Assembly: GCA_049314535.1 (NCBI GenBank)
Contig: JBMOEX010000050.1
Span: 1-15,774 of the forward strand
Reading direction: 5' to 3'
Origin: LMEP-6097 sp049314535
GTDB lineage: Bacteria > Cyanobacteriota > Vampirovibrionia > LMEP-6097
Length of the DNA stretch: 15,774 nt
The stretch's first letter is position 1. The number at the start of each line of letters is the position of its first letter. This document shows positions 7,238-12,987 of this stretch, one piece after another. The translations under genes and the position numbers were made by a program. A model generated the notes under the pieces. That model ran no database searches, was not told the DNA's origin, and saw only the letters and a program-made list of their open reading frames with translations.

Positions 7238-7624
7238 ATGAACCAGCTTATTAAAGATATAGAATCTAAGCACCTTAAAGCGGAGCCACCAGTAATTAGA
7301 GTAGGGGATACTGTTAAGGTAGAGACGATTATTCAGGAAGCGAGTGGTAAAGAGCGTTCTCAGCATTTTGAAGGTCTAATCATCGCAAGAGCTGGTACTG
7401 GAGTTAATGAAACTTTCAGAGTAAGAAGAATATTCCAAGGTATCGGTATAGAAAGAACTTTCTTGGTTCATTCACCGAAAATCAGAGCAGTTAAAATTAT
7501 CAGAAGTGGTAGAACTAGAAGAGCTAAGCTTTATTTCCTTAGATCTAGAATCGGTACTAAAGCGACTAGACTTCGTAATCTTCAAATACAAACTACTCAA
7601 GAAAAATCTAATTCTGCTGATTAG
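7238..7624 (+). CDS. rplS: 50S ribosomal protein L19
   Basis: Structural protein of the large ribosomal subunit at the 30S-50S interface. The conserved L19 core is all there: VGDTVKVETIIQEASGKERSQ, HFEGLIIARAGTGVNETFRV, RRIFQGIGIERTFLVHSPKI, and VKIIRSGRTRRAKLYFLRSR. The 128-residue length is normal. The usual C-terminal GKxARIKE is changed to GTKATRLRN. This end, and the core as a whole, differ clearly from Rickettsia L19, which matters for placing the organism. A strong promoter and a GAGGAA ribosome binding site precede it. In many bacteria L19 follows trmD and rpsP; here it heads its own short cluster with the cyclophilin and ribE. Confidence 0.97.
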   Translation: MNQLIKDIESKHLKAEPPVIRVGDTVKVETIIQEASGKERSQHFEGLIIARAGTGVNETFRVRRIFQGIGIERTFLVHSPKIRAVKIIRSGRTRRAKLYFLRSRIGTKATRLRNLQIQTTQEKSNSAD

Positions 7625-7648
7625 TTTTCCATATTGAATATATAAGAT

Positions 7649-7654
7649 TATAAT
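7649..7654 (+). promoter_or_regulatory. -10 element directly before the cyclophilin start
   Basis: A perfect TATAAT ends 4 nt before the ATG at 7659, which would put the transcription start at the start codon. There is no good -35 hexamer at 17 bp and no ribosome binding site. Confidence 0.45.
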
Positions 7655-7658
7655 TTGA

Positions 7659-8378
7659 ATGAAAAAACAGACTGATACTAAAAAGACTCCTACGCGTTTT
7701 TTGGTATTTTTAGTATCTTTGCTGGTTTTTGTATCTGTAGGACTTTTTATAAAAGGCCTGCCGATTTTTTCTGAGCTAGCTCAAACAAAACAAGCAGAAA
7801 CAATAAAAGGAAATAAAAAAATGGAATCACAGGAATTAGAAGTTAAAAAAGAAGAAAAAACTATTGATGCTAAAGACACAGCAGTCTTAAAGACAGATAA
7901 AGGTGATATTAAAATTAAACTATTTCTTAAAGAGGCTCCTATCACGGCTGGAAATTTCAAGGATCTTGTGAATAGAGGTTTTTATAATGGTGTAGTATTT
8001 CATAGAATAATTCCAGGTTTCGTTGTTCAGGGTGGTTGCCCACTTGGTACTGGTACTGGAAATTTCGTAGATCCAGAGACTAATAAAACTCGCTATGTGC
8101 CGATGGAGCAGACTAAGTTTAAACATGATAAGGCTGGGAGAGTGGCTATGGCTAGAACCTCTAATCCAGATAGTGCTAGCAGTCAGTTCTTCATTGATTT
8201 AGCTCCTTTACCTAGCTTGAATCCAGGGGGTGTAGATCCTTATGGTTATGCGATATTTGGTGAAGTTATCGAAGGAATGGATGTAGTTAATAAAATAGTT
8301 AAAGAAAATGTCCCATCTTTCCCTGGTGATGATGGTTCTAGTAATCCAGTTAAGATCACCTCTACCGAGATGATCTAG
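7659..8378 (+). CDS. Membrane-anchored cyclophilin-type peptidyl-prolyl cis-trans isomerase
   Basis: Catalyses Pro cis-trans isomerisation during protein folding. Residues 12-34 (FLVFLVSLLVFVSVGLFIKG region) form one membrane anchor or uncleaved signal. A charged Lys/Glu-rich linker follows (about 45-70), then a cyclophilin domain from AVLKTDKGDIKIKLFL to the end. Active-site segments are present: FHRIIPGFVVQGG (catalytic Arg and Gln), a long GTGTGNFVDPET loop, MARTSNPDSASSQFFI, and YAIFGEVIEGMDVV. The topology places the enzyme outside the cytoplasmic membrane. The length is 239 residues, typical for bacterial exported cyclophilins. TATAAT lies only 4 nt before the ATG and no Shine-Dalgarno is visible, so a leaderless transcript is likely in addition to read-through from rplS. 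Confidence 0.93.
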   Translation: MKKQTDTKKTPTRFLVFLVSLLVFVSVGLFIKGLPIFSELAQTKQAETIKGNKKMESQELEVKKEEKTIDAKDTAVLKTDKGDIKIKLFLKEAPITAGNFKDLVNRGFYNGVVFHRIIPGFVVQGGCPLGTGTGNFVDPETNKTRYVPMEQTKFKHDKAGRVAMARTSNPDSASSQFFIDLAPLPSLNPGGVDPYGYAIFGEVIEGMDVVNKIVKENVPSFPGDDGSSNPVKITSTEMI

Positions 8379-8385
8379 AAGACTT

Positions 8386-9039
8386 ATGTTTACGGGATTA
8401 ATAGAAGAAACAGGTTTAGTCAGCTTTCTAGAATACTCTGATACTAATTTGAAAATCAATATCAAAGCTGCTTTGATATTGGAAGATATAAAACTTGGTG
8501 ATAGCATTGCCGTGAATGGTGTTTGCCTTACTGTCACAGAGTTCGATGCCGATTCTTTTTCTGTCACTGCGGTAAAAGAAACTTTAGAAGTTACTGCTTT
8601 GAAATATCTAAAGAATGATGATCTTGTGAATCTTGAGCGCTGCCTTAGAGCTCAAGATAGATTAGGTGGTCACATAGTGCAAGGACACGTAGATACTGTT
8701 GTGGAGTGTATCAAGATATTCGATCAGTCGGGAAGTTATGATCTTTATTTTAGTATAGAGCCTAAATTTTCGAAATATCTTATTAATAAAGGCTCTATCT
8801 GTATTTCTGGCATTAGTCTTACTGTTGTGAAAGTAGGTTCTATGAACGAACTTCAGGGCATTAATGAAAATGTCTTGAAAGATTTAGATTATTTTTATGT
8901 AACTATAATTCCTGCGACTTGGGATAAAACAAACTTATCTCAAATTAAGAAGGGTGCAAAAGTAAATATCGAAGTAGATATACTTGCCAAATACTTAGAA
9001 AGGTTTATGGTTGCAGCTGTTCATCTTCCTCGGGCATAA
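8386..9039 (+). CDS. ribE: Riboflavin synthase, alpha subunit
   Basis: Converts two molecules of 6,7-dimethyl-8-ribityllumazine into riboflavin, the last step of vitamin B2 synthesis; the active enzyme is a trimer in the cytosol. The start MFTGLIEETG is the family hallmark. Two lumazine-binding barrels follow: barrel 1 with SIAVNGVCLTV, HIVQGHVDTV at the junction, and barrel 2 with SKYLINKGSICISGISLTV. The end VDILAKYLER is also typical. At 217 residues it is slightly longer than most, with about 15 extra residues (SMNELQGINENVLKDLD) in barrel 2. It follows the cyclophilin gene by 7 bp, so both share one mRNA. Other rib genes are not in the window. Confidence 0.96.
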   Translation: MFTGLIEETGLVSFLEYSDTNLKINIKAALILEDIKLGDSIAVNGVCLTVTEFDADSFSVTAVKETLEVTALKYLKNDDLVNLERCLRAQDRLGGHIVQGHVDTVVECIKIFDQSGSYDLYFSIEPKFSKYLINKGSICISGISLTVVKVGSMNELQGINENVLKDLDYFYVTIIPATWDKTNLSQIKKGAKVNIEVDILAKYLERFMVAAVHLPRA

Positions 9040-9053
9040 ACTTGAAGCTTCGC

Positions 9054-9086
9054 CAGTAGTCCAATAATCTACTACTGTGATTTTTA
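9054..9086 (+). terminator. Intrinsic terminator after ribE
   Basis: CAGTAGT (9054-9060) pairs with ACTACTG (9071-9077) around a 10-nt loop, followed by TGATTTTT. It ends the rplS-cyclophilin-ribE unit just before the oppositely oriented tRNA gene. The stem is short and not G+C rich, so strength is uncertain. Confidence 0.55.
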
Positions 9087-9094
9087 AAAAAGAG

Positions 9095-9181
9095 TGGTGG
9101 GCAGAGCTGGATTCGAACCAGCGTAAGCGTAACGCTAACAGATTTACAGTCTGTCTCCTTTAGCCACTCGGACATCTGCCC
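9095..9181 (-). tRNA. tRNA-Tyr (GUA), CCA encoded
   Basis: Read on the minus strand, the acceptor arm GGGCAGA pairs with TCTGCCC, followed by discriminator A and a genomic CCA. The anticodon arm reads AGACTGTAAATCT with anticodon GTA (Tyr). A long class II variable arm follows (AGCG/CGCT around TTA), then the T arm with TTCGAATC. GATAAT with TG upstream ends about 5 nt before the mature 5' end, so the precursor has almost no 5' leader. Confidence 0.96.
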
Positions 9182-9183
9182 GC

Positions 9184-9227
9184 AAAATTATCACAGAAAA
9201 TAAATATTTACTAGCTGTGCTAATTTT
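9184..9227. repeat. Inverted repeat between tRNA-Tyr and fliG
   Basis: AAAATTATCACAG (9184-9196) and CTGTGCTAATTTT (9215-9227) match as inverted arms at 12 of 13 positions around an 18-nt loop. It lies over the predicted tRNA-Tyr promoter and downstream of fliG on the same strand. It may terminate fliG, or be a binding site. Confidence 0.5.
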
Positions 9228-9243
9228 CAGATTTTTAATAATA

Positions 9244-9257
9244 GCTTATTTTTAAGC
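9244..9257 (-). terminator. Weak terminator-like hairpin after fliG
   Basis: GCTTA and TAAGC enclose a 4-nt loop; on the minus strand the hairpin is followed by TATTATT. It is the closest hairpin downstream of the fliG stop at 9311, but the stem has only 5 bp. Confidence 0.3.
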
Positions 9258-9310
9258 CTTGTGGTTTAAGAAATTATGGAAGTGTAACAGTTCCTAGTAA
9301 ATCAAAATAA

Positions 9311-10345
9311 TTACATAATCATAGCTTCTTCTTCACCTTCAGATCTAATCATGATCTGACCAGCTTCCTCAAGAGCCTTAATAATTTCAACTATTGCTCC
9401 TTGTGCTGCTGAAACGTCTTTCGCCATAACAGGCCCCATCATTTCAAGTTCATCTTTTAATAATGCAGCTGATTTCTCTGATATGTTTTTAAAGAATAGA
9501 TCTCGAATGTCATCATCCGCACCTTTAAGTGCAAGAGGTAATCCTTTCATATCTATTTCTTTCATTAATGCCTGCATAGCTCTGTCGTCTAGTTTTACAA
9601 TGTCCTCAAATACAAACATCAAGTTCCTGATATTGACTGCTAAGTTTTGGTCGATAATTTCTAAATCTTCGAGTATCTTCTTCTCAATATTTCTATCAAG
9701 CCTATTTAAGATTTCTGCAATAGCGTCAACGCCGCCAACATTTTGGCTAGATGAGGCTTGGCTCATAACGGCTGCAAATCTTCTTTCCAAAGTCTTTTCA
9801 ACAACACTTAAGATTTCTGGATTAGTTTTATCCATTTTCGCTAGTCTCAGTGAGCAATCTGACCTAATATCCTCTGGTAAAAGAGCTAGAACTTTAGAGG
9901 CTTTCTCTGGAAGTAAATATGAAAGAACCAGAGAAATTACCTGAGAATGTTCACCTTGTATAACTGCAACTATCTGCTCTGGATCAACCAGTCGCAAGAA
10001 TTCAAACGGTAAACGATGGATGGTATTAGTCATCTTATCAAGTATGTTAGAAGCCACTTCACGACCGTAAGCTTGAATAAGAATATTCTCGGCTTTCTGA
10101 ATACTACCACTCATCTTACCTAGTTGTAAGTTTAAGATATCATATATTTCATCTAATAGATTGTATTGATCCTCTTCACCGAGCACTCCTACCATAGATA
10201 TTTCTTTTGCTAGTGATACCACTAGGGTCGAATCGTCCATGTTCTTGATAATTTTTGCAGCAGCACCTTCATCTAGGAGTAGCAGTAGTGCTGCTACTTT
10301 CATCCTATTGGTCCATGCTTTAATTTTATTAGCCTTGTAAGCCAT
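9311..10345 (-). CDS. fliG: Flagellar motor switch protein FliG
   Basis: Component of the cytoplasmic C-ring. It binds the MS ring (FliF) with its N-terminus, FliM with its middle, and contacts the stator MotA with its C-terminus, producing torque and switching. The 344-residue length and all three armadillo-like domains are present. The N domain includes KVAALLLLLDEGAAAKIIKN. The middle domain has GEHSQVISLVLSYL, where the usual EHPQ motif reads EHSQ (132-135). The C domain has FVFEDIVKLDDRAMQALMKE, LALKGADDDIRDLFFKNIS and LKDELEMMGPV, with the charged torque residues. The C-terminal tail is acidic (EGEEEAMIM). fliF, fliH and fliM are not adjacent, so the gene stands alone. It is divergent from the YibE/F gene. 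Confidence 0.95.
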   Translation of the reverse strand: MAYKANKIKAWTNRMKVAALLLLLDEGAAAKIIKNMDDSTLVVSLAKEISMVGVLGEEDQYNLLDEIYDILNLQLGKMSGSIQKAENILIQAYGREVASNILDKMTNTIHRLPFEFLRLVDPEQIVAVIQGEHSQVISLVLSYLLPEKASKVLALLPEDIRSDCSLRLAKMDKTNPEILSVVEKTLERRFAAVMSQASSSQNVGGVDAIAEILNRLDRNIEKKILEDLEIIDQNLAVNIRNLMFVFEDIVKLDDRAMQALMKEIDMKGLPLALKGADDDIRDLFFKNISEKSAALLKDELEMMGPVMAKDVSAAQGAIVEIIKALEEAGQIMIRSEGEEEAMIM

Positions 10346-10478
10346 AATCGGTAACTAGGGGTATTAAGCCCAGAATCCATAGTTTATATAACTAAAACTA
10401 AGCTTCTTTGGCTAATCTAATAGGAGTATCTCTCACCCTGTTATGATTGGAAGCAGCACTGAGGTTTAGATTATTCAT

Positions 10479-11615
10479 ATGAAATTATTAGTTAACATAG
10501 TTTTTCTTTTTACGTTTCTCTCTTCGATATTGATGGGAGTATCAGCCGAATCATCTACAAAGCTAGCTCCAGAGCAGGCTTCTATCCCACAGTTTCAGAT
10601 AGTAAAAGTTTTAGAAGTTTCTCCTTTAGAAAGCGTCTCTGGTAGTTTAGATCAATTAATTAGTGCTAAAGAGCAGCAAGTCAAAGTGAGAGTGCTTAGT
10701 GATGGACCACAAAAAAATACAGAATTATTTATCAATAATATAGTGCCTGATAATCTAGCTTTTGGCATAGTAGCTAAAAAAGATAAAGAATATATCATTT
10801 CTCTAGCAGATGATTCTAATGATGTTGCAATTATAGATTATCACCGTAAGCCTTATGTAATAGGTCTTTTTATCTTATTTGTAGTTTTAATTATTGGTTT
10901 TTCTGGTTTTAAGGGTTTTAAAGCGATCCTTTCCCTCTTTGTAACAGCTCTTTCGATAATATATATTTTAATACCAGCTATTAAAGAAGGTTATGATCCG
11001 ATATTGGTAGGCATTTTTATTTCGGCGATAGCCACTGCCGTAACTGTAATTTCTATTGCAGGTTTCACTAAAAAAGCTTTTTCTGCGACCATCGGTAGTA
11101 TTGGGGCAGTAGCTATCGCTGGTCTTACATCCTTTTTCGTTATTAAAGGAGCCCCTTTAAGTGGTCTTGCGAGCAATGAAGCACAAATTCTTTTAGCAAA
11201 TAGCATGTATGGGGGTGCTAACAGTATGATGAATTTCCAAGGGATACTTTCAGCTGGGGTAATTATTGCAAGCTTAGGTGCAGCCATGGACGTTGCTGTA
11301 TCTATCGCGAGTGCTACTCAGGAACTATATTTGACTGATATTAATCAGAGTTTTAATAATCTTTTCAAGCATGCGATGAATGTGGGTAAGGATATTATGG
11401 GTACCATGACGGATACGCTGATACTTGCTTATACTGGAGCATCTTTACCTTTATTCCTACTTCTAGAAAGCTATGAGCCGAAAGCCTTGCTGTTAAACAT
11501 GGAAATCATAGTCACGGAGCTCACTTCAGCCTTAGCTGGTAGTATCGGCATCATATTTGCTATTCCTTTAACTGCTATTATTTCAGTCTTTATGTATAAG
11601 GGGTTTAAGCGTTAA
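10479..11615 (+). CDS. YibE/F family multipass membrane protein
   Basis: A 378-residue protein with a signal peptide (1-24, VSA cleavage), an exported beta-like domain to about 130 (FQIVKVLEVSPL, KVRVLSDGPQKNT) ending in DYHRKPYVIGL, and then about seven membrane helices. These include LFILFVVLIIGFSGFKGFKA, ATAVTVISIAGFTKKAFSA, and the conserved stretch around ILSAGVIIASLGAAMDVAVS with MGTMTDTLILAYTGASLPL. These match the YibE/F family. Its function is unknown; small-solute or peptide transport has been suggested only loosely. GAGG lies 15 nt before the ATG. It precedes the histidine phosphatase by 50 bp on the same strand. The family is best known from Firmicutes and Actinobacteria. Confidence 0.85.
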   Translation: MKLLVNIVFLFTFLSSILMGVSAESSTKLAPEQASIPQFQIVKVLEVSPLESVSGSLDQLISAKEQQVKVRVLSDGPQKNTELFINNIVPDNLAFGIVAKKDKEYIISLADDSNDVAIIDYHRKPYVIGLFILFVVLIIGFSGFKGFKAILSLFVTALSIIYILIPAIKEGYDPILVGIFISAIATAVTVISIAGFTKKAFSATIGSIGAVAIAGLTSFFVIKGAPLSGLASNEAQILLANSMYGGANSMMNFQGILSAGVIIASLGAAMDVAVSIASATQELYLTDINQSFNNLFKHAMNVGKDIMGTMTDTLILAYTGASLPLFLLLESYEPKALLLNMEIIVTELTSALAGSIGIIFAIPLTAIISVFMYKGFKR

Positions 11616-11665
11616 GGCTAAGCCGTTTTTTAGGTAAGGATTAAGAAATTAGCTAAAATGTAATT

Positions 11666-12310
11666 ATGGATCAGAGTTTAGATCTTTCAGAAGAAGTAAA
11701 ATCTTTTTATTTGGTGAGACATGGTGAGCTTAAAAACTCTGGTAAAGGGCGTGTGCCAGATACTAATGATAAAGGCTTAAGCAGTGACGGTGTTTTAGAG
11801 GCTGAGTTAATTTCTAGTTTTTTCCATGATTTGAGAATTAGTGCTATTTTTTCTAGTCCTAATAATAGTGCTGTAGAGACTACTGACATCATTGCTAAAA
11901 ATATCGGAGAACCAACCTTCTTTAAGCATAGTGGGCTTACAGATAAACGTGAAGGCGAGTGGGCAGGTAAAACCTATTGGCAGATTAGGGAAGAAGATGC
12001 AAAGTCTTGGGAAAAATGGAGTAAAGATCCAATTAATTTCTGCCCGCCTAATGGGGAGAGCGTCAGGGATTTCGTTTCACGCGTGGGTCGTGCACTCAAA
12101 GATATTCGTACTAATTATGAAATTGGTGAAAAAATTATTCTTAGTACTCATGCAGGGGTAGTAAGGGCCATGCTAATACTTGCTTTAGACATACCTGTAG
12201 ATAATTTTTTTCGCATAGATGTTCCACTGAGCTCAATTAGTAGAATAGATTGGTCTAATAGCTATGCCGTTGTGAAGTTCTTTTCACTCAGTGTTACTTC
12301 TAAGTCTTAA
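11666..12310 (+). CDS. Histidine phosphatase (phosphoglycerate mutase-like) with altered phosphate pocket
   Basis: A cytosolic branch-2 histidine acid phosphatase superfamily protein of 214 residues. YLVRHGELKNS holds the catalytic R18-H19-G20. TDKREGEWAG provides the acidic general acid (E97 region). LSTHAGVVRAML holds the second His (H162). The usual third element, S-P-x-x-R-A-x-x-T, reads S-P-N-N-S-A-V-E-T, so the conserved phosphate-binding Arg is Ser68. The substrate is unknown; relatives act on phosphosugars, cobalamin precursors or phosphoglycerate. TAAAAT ends 6 nt before the ATG and no Shine-Dalgarno is seen. The stop codon lies inside the left arm of the palindromic element that follows. 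Confidence 0.85.
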   Translation: MDQSLDLSEEVKSFYLVRHGELKNSGKGRVPDTNDKGLSSDGVLEAELISSFFHDLRISAIFSSPNNSAVETTDIIAKNIGEPTFFKHSGLTDKREGEWAGKTYWQIREEDAKSWEKWSKDPINFCPPNGESVRDFVSRVGRALKDIRTNYEIGEKIILSTHAGVVRAMLILALDIPVDNFFRIDVPLSSISRIDWSNSYAVVKFFSLSVTSKS

Positions 12311-12390
12311 GGTGCGTGGAGCCGAACGAACAAGTTCAAGGCTGAGGACGACGAAAACGCAGAAATTGGAGTTCAGCTCCACGCCCTTAA
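12307..12390. repeat. Intergenic palindromic element, sibling of the one inside the dehydrogenase gene
   Basis: The terminal arms TTAAGGTGCGTGGAGC (12307-12322) and GCTCCACGCCCTTAA (12376-12390) are complementary over 15 pairs with one bulged T. Between them lies a 53-nt core. Its CGAAC...GCTGAGGA part (12323-12348) matches the in-gene element at 24 of 26 positions. Its CGACGAAAACGCAGAAATTG part to 12374 matches at all 26. A 46-nt middle section of the in-gene copy is absent. The arms themselves are unrelated in sequence to the arms of the in-gene copy. As RNA it would form a strong hairpin at the 3' end of the phosphatase message. Confidence 0.85.
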
Positions 12391-12424
12391 CCAGAATTTA
12401 ATTTCAGTTTGTTAATAGAATAAT

Positions 12425-12545
12425 AGTTCATCAAGTTGGGGAGTGGTTTAATTACCCTCAGTCACCTAGTAGCTTTCCCTTGAGCTACAGTTATCCTTCT
12501 TCCAACAACCTATTTTAAGGAGGCTACTAGGGGCTTGATGATTAT
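12425..12545 (+). promoter_or_regulatory. Structured leader upstream of crcB (riboswitch-like candidate)
   Basis: Outer arms TCATCAAG (12428-12435) and CTTGATGA (12534-12541) enclose several pairings that exclude or cross each other. CCTAGTAGC (12465-12473) is a perfect complement of GCTACTAGG (12523-12531). GTAGCT (12469-12474) also pairs with AGCTAC (12483-12488). GTTGG (12435-12439) can pair with CCAAC (12502-12506). Switching between these is the layout of a regulatory leader and a terminator follows. I looked for the fluoride-riboswitch core expected before crcB and could not match its consensus, so the ligand is open. A separate small RNA is an alternative. Confidence 0.4.
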
Positions 12546-12570
12546 TTAATTTTTTGATTATTAAGTCTTT

Positions 12571-12595
12571 AAAGGCTTTCATTGAAAGCTTTTTT
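12571..12595 (+). terminator. Intrinsic terminator just before crcB
   Basis: AAAGGCTTTC (12571-12580) pairs with GAAAGCTTTT (12584-12593) around ATT, ending in an uninterrupted run of six T. It stands 17 nt before the crcB start, so it either ends a leader RNA conditionally or closes an upstream transcript. Confidence 0.7.
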
Positions 12596-12612
12596 CAGTT
12601 ATAGTTTTTTTA

Positions 12613-12987
12613 GTGAATACGATATTTTTTATTTCAGTAGGAGCTGTTTTGGGTGCAGTACTCAGACATTTTATGATGACGGCGATAAGTCGTACATGGA
12701 TGCATAGTTTCCCTTTAGCGACCTTGGTTATTAACGTTTTAGGTTCTTTTATTTTGGGGCTTTTAGTAGAGCTTTTTGCGGTGAAACTCTCTGTTAGTCA
12801 AGATTTAAAAGCAATGCTCACAGTAGGATTTCTCAGTTCTTTTACTACACTATCAACAGTAGCATTAGAGTTTGCTTTACTCAGCAGCAGAGGACAATTA
12901 AGCACAGCGTTTCTGTATGTTGCTTTAACCATGCTGCTTTCAGTGGGAGGAGTTTTTATGGGATTTTATTTAATTAGAAATTTTTAA
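12613..12987 (+). CDS. crcB: Fluoride channel protein CrcB/Fluc
   Basis: A 124-residue protein with four membrane helices that works as an antiparallel dimer to let fluoride leave the cell. Diagnostic segments are GAVLGAVLRHF (helix 1 with conserved Gly-Arg), LATLVINVLGSFILGLL (with the N-x-x-G-S-F motif), TVGFLSSFTTLSTVALE (the T-T-F/L-S-T pore and sodium-site segment), and a C-terminal helix to LIRNF. The start is GTG at 12613; no ribosome binding site precedes it. TATAGT ends 7 nt upstream, compatible with a leaderless start beyond the terminator. The gene ends inside the convergent dehydrogenase gene (18-bp overlap). It is a single copy here; many bacteria have two dissimilar paralogues in tandem. 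Confidence 0.92.
   Translation: MNTIFFISVGAVLGAVLRHFMMTAISRTWMHSFPLATLVINVLGSFILGLLVELFAVKLSVSQDLKAMLTVGFLSSFTTLSTVALEFALLSSRGQLSTAFLYVALTMLLSVGGVFMGFYLIRNF

Noticed and set aside
12425..12545. Fluoride (crcB-motif) riboswitch in the crcB leader
   Set aside because: The genomic position is right, but I cannot line up the conserved core (the G-A-T-G-G strand and the later C-T-G-A-T-G-A strand with their pairing). I therefore report only a structured leader of unknown type.
12425..12545. 6S, SRP or tmRNA gene in the same interval, on either strand
   Set aside because: None of the conserved signatures appears (SRP GGAAG-AAGCAGCC tetraloop region, tmRNA tRNA-like ends, 6S long closing stems with central bubble).
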